Below, piece after piece: positions 1-9,106 of a stretch of DNA of 64,000 nucleotides. Source of the stretch: Clostridium carboxidivorans P7. Lineage in GTDB: Bacteria > Bacillota > Clostridia > Clostridiales > Clostridiaceae. Where the stretch lies: contig NZ_CP011803.1 in NCBI RefSeq assembly GCF_001038625.1, positions 2,604,001-2,668,000 of the forward strand, read 5' to 3'. Each line of letters opens with the position of its first letter. Position 1 is the first letter of the stretch. A program made the position numbers and the translations under genes. Under the pieces are notes generated by a model. That model saw only the letters and a program-made list of their open reading frames with translations, had not been told where the DNA came from and made no database searches.

Positions 1-275
1 CTTGTATGTGCTGAAATGATGGTACTTGTTGTTGCACAACATTTAGCTAATTCTTCTACACATTGCATATAGCTTAATGTGTCCATGCCTGCTCCACCAT
101 ATTCTTCAGGATATGGAATTCCAAGCAATCCCATTTCAGCCATTTTTGCTACATTTTCTTTTGGGAATCTCATAGTTTCATCTATTTCTTTTGCAATTGG
201 TTTTACCTCTTTTTGTGCAAAATCGCGGTACATTTGTTGTAATTGTTCATGATTTTCATCTTGTTTAAAATTCAT
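1..275 (-). CDS. Acyl-CoA dehydrogenase, N-terminal part (cut by window edge)
   Basis: Not complete: the gene starts at an ATG at 273-275 (preceded on its strand by a purine-rich site around AAAGGTAGG) and runs off the left edge after about 91 codons. The translation begins MNFKQDENHEQLQQMYRDFA and continues with FPKENVAKMAEMGLLGIPYP and EEYGGAGMD, the usual N-terminal helical domain of acyl-CoA dehydrogenases of the butyryl-CoA dehydrogenase type. These are FAD enzymes that pass electrons to or from EtfAB. It is the last visible gene of the etfB-etfA-lctP-oxidase operon, which makes an Etf partnership likely. Substrate cannot be told from this fragment. Confidence 0.88.
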   Translation of the reverse strand, partial: MNFKQDENHEQLQQMYRDFAQKEVKPIAKEIDETMRFPKENVAKMAEMGLLGIPYPEEYGGAGMDTLSYMQCVEELAKCCATTSTIISAHT

Positions 276-372
276 ATTAATTTCCTACCTTTCTTTCCAT
301 ATGTGCATATAATTTTGCTTTATTAATTATTATTAATTATTATTATTTATTATTATTTATTATTAATTACTA

Positions 373-1800
373 TTATTTATCTAATGAATAGCATACCTTA
401 CCTGGATTCATAATATAGTTCGGATCAAAAGCTTTTTTAATACCTTTCATTAAATCCATATTTATGTTTCCAACACTATCTGCTAAATAGCTAATTTTTC
501 CACTACCAATTCCATGTTCTCCTGAAACAAGACCACCACAGTCTGTTGCTTCTTTATAGATGATCTTAAAGAATTTATCAACTCTTGTTTTAAATTCTGA
601 CTCTTCTAAGTCATTACTGCATTGGTATATATGAAGATTTCCATCTCCTGCATGTCCAAAACTCTTAATAGTTAATCCACATTCTTCACCAGTTTTATTT
701 ACAAAAGTAAGATAAGAAGCAATCTTATTTACTGGAACTACAACGTCACATTCATCTAATAATTTTGTTTCTGCCATAATTGCATCTAAGAAGCTAGAAC
801 GTGCAGCCCATGCATCCTTCATTTTTGCAGGTGTATCTGCTACAAGAACATCAATTGCTCCTGCTTCTAAAACTATTTCACTTGCTTGTTCAATAAGATT
901 ATTTAATTCATCTTCACTACTTGCATCTAAAGTAACAAGTAAGTATGCATTTGCAGTTACTCCATCAACTACTTGTGGGAATACACTCTTTCCAACATAT
1001 CTTTCACTAGCTAATACAATTTCTCTTTCCATAAATTCTAATGCCTGTGGATTCATGTGCTCCATTTTAAATTTAGGAACAGTAGCAATACAATCATCTA
1101 AATTTTCAAAAGGAATAATTAAACTTGCAGCTACCTTTGGTGCTGGCATAGTTTTCAAAGTAATCTCTGTAATGATTCCAAGAGTACCTTCTGAACCAAT
1201 CATTAAATTCAAAAGACTGTAACCTGAACTTGTTTTTGATACTGAAGCTCCAAAGTTAGTAATTTCTCCTGATGGAAGTACAACTGTCATTGCACGTACA
1301 TAATCACGAGTTGCACCGTATTTAACAGCTCTCATTCCACCAGCATTTGTTGAAACATTTCCGCCTAAACAAGCAGATTTTTCACCAGGATCTGGAGCAT
1401 ATAATAGTCCATGTTTTGCACAGTCCTCTGCAAGATCCTTTAATAAAACACCAGCTTGAACACGAACAACAAAGTTCTCCATGTCATAAGAAAGTATTTT
1501 ATTCATCTTTGAAATATCAATCAGAACTCCTCCTAAAAGTGGAACTGCTCCTCCTGCAAGTCCTGTTCCTGCTCCTCTTGGAGTTACTGGTATTTTGTTT
1601 TCATTACATATTTTTACTACTGCAGCAACTTCTTCTGTAGAGTGTGCAACTAATACAACTTGTGGATCTTTTTTTCCATAAATAGGCATTTCATCATGAC
1701 AATAATCTTTATTTATATCATCACCTAACAAAATATGTCCTGGAGCTGCCTCCTTAAGTTTTGAAATTAATTCTTCTGTCAATTCATTGTAATTAGCCAT
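373..1800 (-). CDS. FAD-linked 2-hydroxyacid (lactate) dehydrogenase, GlcD/LctD family
   Basis: 475 residues, the normal length for the GlcD/D-lactate dehydrogenase family. The N-terminal FAD-binding type 4 (PCMH) domain is visible with PRGAGTGLAGGAVP near residue 75. The C-terminal FAD-oxidase domain has HAGDGNLHIYQ near 383 and GEHGIGSGK near 427. In anaerobes with EtfAB next door this enzyme oxidises lactate to pyruvate through electron confurcation (LctBCD of Acetobacterium woodii is the reference system). Here it sits 45 bases after the lactate permease gene and in the same operon as etfB and etfA, so lactate is the best substrate guess. Glycolate or another 2-hydroxyacid cannot be excluded. 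Ribosome site GAAGGGAAGG precedes the ATG. Confidence 0.88.
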   Translation of the reverse strand: MANYNELTEELISKLKEAAPGHILLGDDINKDYCHDEMPIYGKKDPQVVLVAHSTEEVAAVVKICNENKIPVTPRGAGTGLAGGAVPLLGGVLIDISKMNKILSYDMENFVVRVQAGVLLKDLAEDCAKHGLLYAPDPGEKSACLGGNVSTNAGGMRAVKYGATRDYVRAMTVVLPSGEITNFGASVSKTSSGYSLLNLMIGSEGTLGIITEITLKTMPAPKVAASLIIPFENLDDCIATVPKFKMEHMNPQALEFMEREIVLASERYVGKSVFPQVVDGVTANAYLLVTLDASSEDELNNLIEQASEIVLEAGAIDVLVADTPAKMKDAWAARSSFLDAIMAETKLLDECDVVVPVNKIASYLTFVNKTGEECGLTIKSFGHAGDGNLHIYQCSNDLEESEFKTRVDKFFKIIYKEATDCGGLVSGEHGIGSGKISYLADSVGNINMDLMKGIKKAFDPNYIMNPGKVCYSLDK

Positions 1801-1845
1801 AGTAATCCTTCCCTTCTAATTTTTTCTTACCATATTATTAAAAGT

Positions 1846-3432
1846 TTATATTAATGTTCCTACAAAACATACGATGCCGGCAATAACTACATAGATCATA
1901 AAATATTTAAACACACTTCCTAAAACTTTACTTTCTGAACCAGATTTGTTAATTGCAGTTACACCAATTGCAATACTTTGAGGACAAATCATCTTTCCTA
2001 TACCTGCTCCAAGAACATTGCCTGCTGCCATCCATGATGCAGAAAGTCCAAGACTTGTAGCTGTTTTTGCTTGTAATCCTCCGAATAAAACGCAAGTTGA
2101 TGTACCTGAGCCTGTAACAAATGCTCCAATAGCTCCAATTAATGGGGAAATCAATGGATATGCTCTTCCTGTAACTACAACTAAAAGACCTGCAATATCT
2201 GCAATCATTCCACTATAGCCCATTACCTTTGCTACTGCCATAACTGCGCAAATTGTAGCCATCGCTTTCCAGTTTGCTTTTAATGTAGCAATCAATACGT
2301 CGAACATGGTTGATACTTTCGCACCTTGAATAATACCACCAATAATTGCAGCAATAAAGATGATAACACCTGGTGTATTGATCCAACTAAAAGTTAATTT
2401 ACCTCCGCCTTTACCAGCATATACAACCGCAACGGTTTTGTATTTTGCAATTAAATGATTGATTGCTGGACATAAAGTTGATGTAATTATTAACATTACA
2501 AATATTAAAATAAACGGACTCCATGCTTGTAATGCTTTACCAAATGTTATAGTTTCTCCTTTATCTTGAGCTACTGCTGAAGCTGTTTCTTCTTTAGTTA
2601 CTGAAGAAGCTGTTTCTTCCTTAGTTTCAATGCTGTACTCATCTTCAGGTTTTTTATTAAAGACTTTTGCTGCAATAACTGTACATGCCATGCAGCAAAT
2701 AGAACCTACTATATTTGGTAATTCAGCTCCAACTGCTGTTGCTGTTATATACCAAGGTAGTACAAATGCTAATGCTGAAATTAACGTAATAAGAAATGCT
2801 CCTCTTAATGCCTTTATTCCACCACCTACAATACATACCATAATAAATGGACTAATAAAAGCAAGAATTACTTCAATCATTGCTGTATTTGCTGCTAATG
2901 TGTGAGATGCAATTCCTGTTACTGATGAGAGTGTTACTAGTGGTATTCCAACTGATCCAAATGCAGTTGGTGTACTATTAGCAACTAAACAAGCTACAAC
3001 TGATGCAAATGGATTTAATCCAACACCAGCGAGCATAGATGCTGGAATAGCAACGGCTGTGCCAAACCCTGCCATACCTTCCATGAAATTACCGAATCCC
3101 CATCCAATAATTAACACTAAAACTCTCTTGTCAATAGAAACTCCAGCCAACATTTTCTTTATGGAATCCATTGCGCCTGTACGTAAAGTCAAATTATACG
3201 TAAACAAAGCTGCAACAATAACCAAACAAATTGGCCACAAAGCATTGAGTAATCCTTCTAATACTGCTGTTGCAGTATAAACAACATTTAATTTCCAAAA
3301 ACCAATAGCTAAAATCACTGTAAGAACAAGTGCAATAGAGCAAGCTTTATGACCTGGCATTTTTAATTTACTTAATGCCACTATAAGCCAAAGAATTGGT
3401 AACATAGCTAATAAAAATTTAAAAAATAACAT
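1846..3432 (-). CDS. lctP: L-lactate permease (LctP family)
   Basis: 528 residues from the ATG at 3432, chosen because AAGGGG lies nine bases upstream; a longer reading from a TTG at 3453 would put the ribosome site inside the gene. It is strongly hydrophobic with many membrane segments and LctP-family stretches such as GNFMEGMAGFGTAVAIPASML and GSGTSTCVLFGGLQ. There is a hydrophilic loop rich in Glu/Lys near residues 270-300 that carries a short duplicated sequence (KEETAS twice). The family imports lactate or glycolate with protons. Position between etfA and the FAD-linked dehydrogenase supports lactate uptake for that enzyme. Confidence 0.92.
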   Translation of the reverse strand: MLFFKFLLAMLPILWLIVALSKLKMPGHKACSIALVLTVILAIGFWKLNVVYTATAVLEGLLNALWPICLVIVAALFTYNLTLRTGAMDSIKKMLAGVSIDKRVLVLIIGWGFGNFMEGMAGFGTAVAIPASMLAGVGLNPFASVVACLVANSTPTAFGSVGIPLVTLSSVTGIASHTLAANTAMIEVILAFISPFIMVCIVGGGIKALRGAFLITLISALAFVLPWYITATAVGAELPNIVGSICCMACTVIAAKVFNKKPEDEYSIETKEETASSVTKEETASAVAQDKGETITFGKALQAWSPFILIFVMLIITSTLCPAINHLIAKYKTVAVVYAGKGGGKLTFSWINTPGVIIFIAAIIGGIIQGAKVSTMFDVLIATLKANWKAMATICAVMAVAKVMGYSGMIADIAGLLVVVTGRAYPLISPLIGAIGAFVTGSGTSTCVLFGGLQAKTATSLGLSASWMAAGNVLGAGIGKMICPQSIAIGVTAINKSGSESKVLGSVFKYFMIYVVIAGIVCFVGTLI

Positions 3433-3592
3433 CGCTTTTTTCCCCTTATTCAAACTTTTATGGTACTACTTTCTTATTAATTAGTACTACCATCTATATT
3501 TTGATCATATAACGTTTCCCTTGATTATTTAACATTATTTCCCATAGATTGTATTTTTAATAATTCTTTTCTAGCCTAAGGAACATAAAATT

Positions 3593-4537
3593 TTATTTTG
3601 CTTCTTCTTTTACTTTCTTCATTTCTTCAATCATAACTGGAATAACTTCATTTACATTTCCAACAATACTTACATCTGCAATTTCAAAAATTGGAGCTTC
3701 TTCATCTTTATTAATTGCCACAATATAATTAGAACCTGACATACCAGATGTATGTTGAGTTGCTCCAGAAATTCCACATGCGATATAAAGCTTTGGTGAT
3801 ACAATCTTTCCTGATTGTCCAACTTGATGTGAACGACAAATCCATCCATCTTCAATTGGTGGTCTTGTGGCACCTACCACACCGCCAAGTACATTTGCTA
3901 ATTCTTCAACAAGTTTGAAGTTTTCTGCATTTCCCATTCCACGACCGCCAGCAACAATAATTTCTGCTTCTTCCAAGTTAACAGCTTCGCAAATGTCCTT
4001 TACCTTATCAACAATTTTTACCTTAATAGCACCTGCTGGAATTTCCACTTTTTTCTCTGTAACGGCTGCCTTAGAACCTTCTTCAGATTTTGGAAAACTT
4101 CCGCTTCTAACTGTAACTACTGCTGTGCCTTCTACTTCAATATGTTCTAAAACTGTACCACCATAAGCTGGTCTAGTGTATATAACTTTACCATCATCTT
4201 TACTCATTCCTATTACATCACTTACACAGCCTAAACCCATACGTGCTGTAATACGTGGTGCAACATCCTTAGCCATTGATGTATTTGACAATAAAACAAT
4301 ATCTGGATTTTCTTTCTTAACCATTTGTGATAATACTTCTGTCAAAGTATCACAATCTGCAGCAGCATCTATAAAAATAACTGGAGTTCCCAAATTAGCT
4401 ACTGTATCAGCTGCTACTCTGCTGCCTACTATAAGGGCTGTTCCCTCTGCATCTAATGCCTTTGCTGCACTAATTAATTCAAGGCTTCCACCTAAAACTT
4501 TTTCACCATCTGTTTCCATAAACAATAATGCTTTCAT
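3593..4537 (-). CDS. etfA: Electron transfer flavoprotein alpha subunit
   Basis: 314 residues, standard EtfA length. The C-terminal FAD-binding domain is clear: VAGGRGMGNAENFKLVEELA followed by GATRPPIEDGW, VGQSGKIVSPKLYIACGISG and QHTSGM. Unlike some lactate-dehydrogenase EtfA proteins of acetogens there is no N-terminal ferredoxin-like Cys cluster. It pairs with EtfB, encoded 21 bases upstream, to carry electrons between the lactate dehydrogenase and/or the acyl-CoA dehydrogenase of the same operon. GGGGGAAAATAAAGAT precedes the ATG. Whether this pair bifurcates electrons cannot be settled from sequence by eye. Confidence 0.95.
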   Translation of the reverse strand: MKALLFMETDGEKVLGGSLELISAAKALDAEGTALIVGSRVAADTVANLGTPVIFIDAAADCDTLTEVLSQMVKKENPDIVLLSNTSMAKDVAPRITARMGLGCVSDVIGMSKDDGKVIYTRPAYGGTVLEHIEVEGTAVVTVRSGSFPKSEEGSKAAVTEKKVEIPAGAIKVKIVDKVKDICEAVNLEEAEIIVAGGRGMGNAENFKLVEELANVLGGVVGATRPPIEDGWICRSHQVGQSGKIVSPKLYIACGISGATQHTSGMSGSNYIVAINKDEEAPIFEIADVSIVGNVNEVIPVMIEEMKKVKEEAK

Positions 4538-4558
4538 ATCTTTATTTTCCCCCCTTAA

Positions 4559-5344
4559 TTAGATTGCCTTATCCTTTTTCATTTGCTCTAAAGCAGTACT
4601 TACTGCTAGTGTTGCATCTTTTTCTTGAATTTTGATACCAGCTGCTCTCTTAGGAGGTTCAACATATTCAATACAACGTGCTTTTGCTTGTTTTACCTCT
4701 CCAATTTCTGCAGATGAATAAGTTGGAATAACTGCCTTACGACTTTTCATCTTAGTTTTAATGGTAGGATAACGCGGATCATAATTTGGTTTGCTTATTG
4801 TTATTACCGCTGGAGAGTCTAAAGAAACTACATTATATCCTTCTTCAGTTTCTTGATGAACGCTCATAGCATTCTCTTCTAAATTTATTTCAACTGCACT
4901 GCTGACAAAGCTTGTTCCCAATTCTTCAGCAAGCATTGCTCCTACTTGACCAGTAATTTCATCTGTAGATTCCTTTCCACAAAGAATCAAATCAAATTTT
5001 ATATCTTTATCTTTTTCAATCTTATGAACAGCATCTGCCAAAACATGAGCTGTGCCAAGAGCATCTAAATCTGCATATAAGTCATCTTTTATAAAAAATG
5101 CTTCCTGTGCTCCTACTGCAAGACAATTTTTTAACGTATTCAAAGAATCCTCTGCTCCAACAGTTAATACACTAACATTTCCTCCATGCGCTTCCATAAA
5201 ACGAACCGCTAATTCTAATGCATATGTGTCAAATGCATTGGCTACCGGAGTAACCCCATTTAAATTAGGTTTTTTTACCTTATTATCCAAATGAATTTCA
5301 ACAGAATCATCTGGAACTTGTTTTACGCATACTAGAATCTGCAT
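4559..5344 (-). CDS. etfB: Electron transfer flavoprotein beta subunit
   Basis: 261 residues from the ATG at 5344 (MQILVCVKQVPDD), the usual EtfB start; AAAGGGG lies nine bases upstream. A second ATG three codons earlier directly abuts that ribosome site and is less likely. Family features include YALELAVRF, VLTVGAED, and the nucleotide-binding region ILCGKESTDEITGQVGAMLAE. First intact gene of the operon etfB-etfA-lctP-FAD oxidase-acyl-CoA dehydrogenase. The upstream 400 bases hold two decayed gene fragments, so the present promoter probably lies in the AT-rich stretch between about 5354 and 5420 or further upstream. Confidence 0.95.
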   Translation of the reverse strand: MQILVCVKQVPDDSVEIHLDNKVKKPNLNGVTPVANAFDTYALELAVRFMEAHGGNVSVLTVGAEDSLNTLKNCLAVGAQEAFFIKDDLYADLDALGTAHVLADAVHKIEKDKDIKFDLILCGKESTDEITGQVGAMLAEELGTSFVSSAVEINLEENAMSVHQETEEGYNVVSLDSPAVITISKPNYDPRYPTIKTKMKSRKAVIPTYSSAEIGEVKQAKARCIEYVEPPKRAAGIKIQEKDATLAVSTALEQMKKDKAI

Positions 5345-5424
5345 AACCTTCATCCCCTTTACCTTTTAGTATATACTTGCCATAAATATAAAAAAATTTA
5401 TTACATAAAACTCATTTTATCTTT

Positions 5425-5594
5425 TAACTATTTTTTTCTATAAATGCTGTCATATTTTTCTTTTCATCATCATCAGCATCTAATTCTCTTAAAGTTCCTG
5501 AATTTAGTGCATTTAAGGCTTTAGTTCTTATTGCTCCTCACTAACCTGGTTTTTCATTTTTTACAAGAGTTATGTTTTTTAATTTCATATTCAT
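5425..5594 (-). pseudogene. Remnant of an enoyl-CoA hydratase/crotonase gene
   Basis: On the minus strand GGAGGG precedes an ATG and the frame reads MKLKNITLVKNEKPG, two stop codons, then in the same frame RTKALNALNSGTLRELD and a short tail ending at a TAA at 5425. The two pieces match the start of crotonases (family pattern: LKN-I-LEK-EKPG, then NRPKALNALNS-TL-ELD), with the middle deleted and the rest of the protein gone. A crotonase gene in front of etfB-etfA with an acyl-CoA dehydrogenase in the operon is the classical crt-bcd-etf grouping, so this is probably a decayed member of the same cluster. Confidence 0.7.
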
Positions 5595-5633
5595 CCCTCC
5601 TCTAAATATAAATGATTTGTTAGCAAAATCCCT

Positions 5634-5720
5634 TTAATTTAATATGCTTTTAGGATCAAATGCTAACTTAATATTTTTCATTAATTCTACATAGTCTTTT
5701 CCATATGTTTTTATATTAGC
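5634..5720 (-). pseudogene. Remnant of the C-terminus of a GlcD-type FAD-linked oxidase
   Basis: Minus-strand frame reads KTYGKDYVELMKNIKLAFDP then KSILN and stops at 5634. It resembles the C-terminal end of FAD-linked 2-hydroxyacid oxidases (compare LMKGIKKAFDPNYIMNPGK in the intact gene at 373-1800). No upstream body of the gene is left. Together with the crotonase fragment it indicates that this operon once had more genes at its 5' end. Confidence 0.5.
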
Positions 5721-6311
5721 GTAGTGGTAATATAGTATTATGGTCCTACCACTAAGTTAGTATTTTTGAAAAATCCAATATAGTCAAAACTACAAAATAT
5801 ATAATTGCTTGTAAAAAACGTTTACAGTAACTATAAAGGACTTTATCAACATGTAATTAGCCTTATCCTTGCCAATTCAAAAACTTCAATGCTTCAATGC
5901 TTCAATTAAAAATTTGAAGCAAATTATTATAAGTAAAGCAGCAAACATACATCCATTTTTTTGAAAGTGGACGTATGGTATGACCACTTAACACTTTTAA
6001 TGTTAGCACAATATTCACATAATTACCATAATAGTTATTTTTTTAACAATATCAGATGAGTTATGTAAATTCATGAAAACATTGTATGAATAACCTTTTA
6101 ATTCCATTATTTCCTCTAATAAAAAAAATATTTTTTCTTATCAGATACTTCTGAAAAATTAATCGTTGTTATTTTTTTAACATTCTCATTTGATTGCCAC
6201 ACATAGTAAATATATTACCTATGTCATATATTTTTTCATAACTTAAGTAACTATTTTAGTTTATTATATATTAAAATTTATTCACAAGAAAAAGTTTAGA
6301 AGGTGAAGTAT
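5721..6311. other. AT-rich non-coding stretch
   Basis: No coding frame, RNA motif or clear terminator was recognised. It contains a short direct repetition of GCTTCAAT around 5888-5905. It separates the decayed 5' end of the lactate operon from the plus-strand genes that follow. Confidence 0.4.
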
Positions 6312-6557
6312 ATGTCCAACTTACAATCAGTAAATTTGTTTGAAATATTGATAACTATTTTTCTTGCTTTAACAGGAATAGTATCTGGCATGGTAACAAA
6401 GGTATTTACTAGAGAATATGGGGTATTATATCAAAAGGTGGACTACCTGCTGCCATATTTTAAACACTATACTTTTCTATACTACGATACCAAAAAGTGC
6501 CTGCTTGATAGTGATAAATCTATTTTGTATAATAATAGAACAATTAAAAAATACTAG
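6312..6557 (+). CDS. Small membrane protein of unknown function
   Basis: 81 residues from the ATG at 6312, chosen because AGAAGGTG sits six bases upstream; a GTG at 6303 is possible but has no ribosome site. One probable membrane helix (LFEILITIFLALTGIVSGMV) is followed by a basic/aromatic tail. Not recognised as a family. The gene ends 21 bases before a nitroreductase gene on the same strand and may be co-transcribed with it. It could also be a truncated protein, since the C-terminal part has low complexity and ends in KKY. Confidence 0.45.
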   Translation: MSNLQSVNLFEILITIFLALTGIVSGMVTKVFTREYGVLYQKVDYLLPYFKHYTFLYYDTKKCLLDSDKSILYNNRTIKKY

Positions 6558-6578
6558 TAAATAAGGAGGAGTTATTAT

Positions 6579-7079
6579 ATGAATATAATATTAAATAGAA
6601 AAAGTATAAGAAAATATAAGGACATAAAAGTAAGTAGCGAAATAGTTGAAGATTTATTAAGAGCAGCTATGGCAGCACCTTCTGCAGGAAACGAACAACC
6701 TTGGGATTTCATAATTTTAAGAGATAAGGCAATCATGAAAAAAATCACTGAATTTCATCCTTATTCAAAACCACTATTAAATGCCGATGTTGCCATTGTA
6801 GTTTGTGGAGATAAGGCAAAGGAAAAATTTGAAGGATACTGGGTTCAAGATTGCTCAGCAGCTTCTGAAAATATATTATTAGCTGCTGAAGATAAAGGGT
6901 TAGGAGCTGTATGGCTAGGTGTCTACCCACTAGAAGATAGAATTATTCCATTAAAAGAGCTTCTCAATCTACCAGAGAGTGTAATTCCTTTATCAATAAT
7001 TTCCATTGGATATCCTGACGAACAAAGAAAACCAGAAGATAGATTTAATAAGCAAAGAATACATTATGACAGATGGTAA
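6579..7079 (+). CDS. Nitroreductase family FMN oxidoreductase
   Basis: 166 residues with the short nitroreductase fold typical of clostridia. The N-terminal FMN-phosphate motif is RKSIRKYKD, followed by AAMAAPSAGNEQPWDFIIL. The central GLGAVWLGVYP and the closing IGYPDEQRKPEDRFN are also family hallmarks. AAGGAGG precedes the ATG. Such enzymes reduce nitroaromatics, quinones or flavins with NAD(P)H; the physiological substrate is not predictable here. No close operon partner other than the small membrane protein upstream. Confidence 0.93.
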   Translation: MNIILNRKSIRKYKDIKVSSEIVEDLLRAAMAAPSAGNEQPWDFIILRDKAIMKKITEFHPYSKPLLNADVAIVVCGDKAKEKFEGYWVQDCSAASENILLAAEDKGLGAVWLGVYPLEDRIIPLKELLNLPESVIPLSIISIGYPDEQRKPEDRFNKQRIHYDRW

Positions 7080-7125
7080 TCAGTAAGGCTAGAAGTATAA
7101 CCATCAATTTATATATAGCTAACAA

Positions 7126-7380
7126 GCATTTTTTAGAGGACAAAGGACAGTGAAGGTAAGTTTTCCTCCTTACGTCGGAAAACTAGTTTATTTTTAAACT
7201 TATTTTGCTAACGCAAAGCAAGCTTCCAATTTATATAAGTCAGCAATGTTTCGCTTTAGGGAAACGAGTCATCAAAAACTTAATTGAAGATTTTTCGTAG
7301 CAAAGCGGAGAAAAATCATCCTTCACTGTCCTCTGTCAATTGTCCTCTGCCCTCTGAAAAAGTTGCGTCACATCGTGCTT
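7126..7380. repeat. Palindromic intergenic repeat, long form, copy A
   Basis: Non-coding stretch bounded by TTTTTTAGAGGACA on the left and CCTCTGAAAAAGTTGCGTCA on the right. Both ends are built from tandem GAGGACA/CAATTGA-like units and are inverted copies of each other (AGGACAGTGAAGG versus CCTTCACTGTCCT). The middle contains GCAATGTTTCGCTTTAG and AAAGCGGAGAAAAATCATCC. Nearly the same arrangement recurs at 59436-59680, and shortened forms at 13584-13690 and 28150-28262. It has the look of a non-autonomous mobile or MITE-like element; no transposase for it is in the window. Confidence 0.8.
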
Positions 7381-7415
7381 ATTATGTTAATTCAAAACTT
7401 GAAATGTGAGAAGGT

Positions 7416-7952
7416 CTACTTATTTATTAAAACCTTCATTACCTCATCAACTGGAATAACATTGGCAAAACGATTATTCCAAATCTTATAATTATAAAAT
7501 TCATAAAGCTTCTCACCAGATAGATATTCATTGTCAAGAGTTGAGTTTGTTTCTTCTGGAATAATTATCTTGTATCCACAATCAAAGGCACTTTTACAAG
7601 TAGCATCAATACAATATTCTGTTTGAAGTCCCATTAATATAATGGTATCTATCTTCTTGCTCTCTAAATACTTCTTCAATTCAGTTTTATGAAAAGCACT
7701 ATTATATTGTTTCTCGAAAATTAATTCATCACTGTTAGGTGCTATTTCATCATAAATCTGCCACCCATCTGTCCCCTTTTCAAGTTCAGTGCCCTTTCCA
7801 TCATCATGACGTACATATATAACTTCTTTTTTATTATCTCTTGCAGTTGAAACAAGTTTTTTAATATTTTCAATTACTCCTTTTTCATTATAAGGATGTT
7901 TCTCAATTAATGCATTTTGAACATCTACAACCATCAAAATAATATTACTCAT
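7416..7952 (-). CDS. Isochorismatase-family cysteine hydrolase
   Basis: 178 residues from the ATG at 7952 (MSNIILMVVDVQNALI), preceded by AAAGGAAG; a TTG six codons upstream overlaps that ribosome site. The family catalytic triad is visible: Asp in VVDVQ, Lys in FEKQYNSAF, and Cys in GLQTEYCIDATCKSAFDCGY. Members hydrolyse amides or imides such as nicotinamide, N-carbamoylsarcosine or isochorismate; the true substrate is not evident. Transcribed alone on the minus strand between a repeat element and the divergent TPR gene. Confidence 0.9.
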   Translation of the reverse strand: MSNIILMVVDVQNALIEKHPYNEKGVIENIKKLVSTARDNKKEVIYVRHDDGKGTELEKGTDGWQIYDEIAPNSDELIFEKQYNSAFHKTELKKYLESKKIDTIILMGLQTEYCIDATCKSAFDCGYKIIIPEETNSTLDNEYLSGEKLYEFYNYKIWNNRFANVIPVDEVMKVLINK

Positions 7953-8065
7953 ATAACTTCTTCCTTTCAAATATATCTTATTTATTACTCTCTTATTATA
8001 AAAAATAATGTATAATTTGTATAATGAATAATTTTGTTTATAGATTTTCGGATTTTCTACTTACG

Positions 8066-8094
8066 TTAACATGACATAATAAAAATGTTATAAT
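8066..8094 (+). promoter_or_regulatory. Sigma-A-type promoter for the TPR gene
   Basis: TTAACA at 8066-8071 and TATAAT at 8089-8094 are separated by exactly 17 bases and lie about 40 bases upstream of the TPR protein start. Good match to the housekeeping consensus; no experimental evidence. Confidence 0.65.
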
Positions 8095-8132
8095 TGAAGA
8101 ACTAAATTAAAAATAATAGAAAGAGTGTATTT

Positions 8133-9053
8133 ATGAAGGACGATGTACAAATTAATAAATATTTAGAAAAAGCAGAAGAAGCTTTTGAAGAAAACAAATT
8201 GATTAAGGCTCTAGATTTATATAATAAAGCTTATGAACTTTCAAATGGTGAAGATGTGGATACAATAATTAATTTAGCTTTAATATATGACTCTTTGGGA
8301 AAATCAGAGAAAGCTAAAGATTATTATAAAGAAGCTTTAAACATAGATGATTATGAAGAAAGAGCTTATTATGGTTTAGCTACAATACATGATGAAGAAG
8401 AAAATTATGAAGAAGCTATAAAGTTATATAATAAAGCTATTTATATAAATCCAAACTATCATAAGGCTTATTTTTTCTTAGCCAATGTTTATGATGTATC
8501 TGGAAAAAAAGATTTGGCAATAGAAACTTATGAAAAATTGTTAAATTTAAATCCTATGGATTTTTGGGCAAATTTAAATCTAGGATGTATTTATGAAGAA
8601 CGAAATGAAAATGGTGCTGCCTATAAAAAGTTTTCAAAAGCTTTAAAAATAGATTCAAATAATCATTTAGCCTTGTTCAATATGGGGGTAATTTATTATA
8701 AGCTTAATATGATAGAAAAGGCAATTAACTTCTACGAAAGAGCAATTGAAAAAGATAAGAATTATGAATACAGTTATTTAAACTTAGCTGTAATCTATAA
8801 ATATACAGATACAAAAAAAGGTATAGAAGTTTTATCCAGTGGAATTAATAATTGCAGCGAAACACATTTTTTATATTATAACAGGAGTTGTTTTTATGCC
8901 TTGATTGGTGAAGAAAATAAGGCTTGTGAAGATATAATTATGGCTTTAAAATTATATCCAAAGTTTTTAAAATATATTTTGGAAGACGAAGAATTGGAAA
9001 AGGTAATAAAATTAAGTTCATTTCAAGACTTTGTGGCTAAATACAGTTTATAA
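8133..9053 (+). CDS. Tetratricopeptide-repeat protein
   Basis: 306 residues made almost entirely of TPR units of about 34 residues (for example residues 40-75 and 76-110: AKDYYKEALNIDDYEERAYYG, then EEAIKLYNKAIYINPNYHKAYF). About seven repeats are visible. No signal peptide or membrane helix, so it is a cytoplasmic scaffold. The partner is unknown. Single-gene unit with its own promoter, ending in a bidirectional terminator shared with the convergent gene. Confidence 0.9.
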   Translation: MKDDVQINKYLEKAEEAFEENKLIKALDLYNKAYELSNGEDVDTIINLALIYDSLGKSEKAKDYYKEALNIDDYEERAYYGLATIHDEEENYEEAIKLYNKAIYINPNYHKAYFFLANVYDVSGKKDLAIETYEKLLNLNPMDFWANLNLGCIYEERNENGAAYKKFSKALKIDSNNHLALFNMGVIYYKLNMIEKAINFYERAIEKDKNYEYSYLNLAVIYKYTDTKKGIEVLSSGINNCSETHFLYYNRSCFYALIGEENKACEDIIMALKLYPKFLKYILEDEELEKVIKLSSFQDFVAKYSL

Positions 9054-9060
9054 ATTTAAA

Positions 9061-9090
9061 AGGCTCATACTTTTAAACAAGTATGAGTCT
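9061..9090. terminator. Bidirectional terminator between convergent genes
   Basis: Hairpin with arms GGCTCATACTT and AGTATGAGTC; on the minus strand it is followed by CCTTTTAAATTT. It lies between the TPR gene and the Cys-rich protein gene that converge on it. Confidence 0.7.
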
Positions 9091-9106
9091 GCCATATTTA
9101 AAAAAT

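Noticed and set aside
5881..5905. Short GCTTCAAT repetition as a CRISPR or regulatory element
   Set aside because: Only two to three units of eight bases with no spacing pattern or neighbouring gene.
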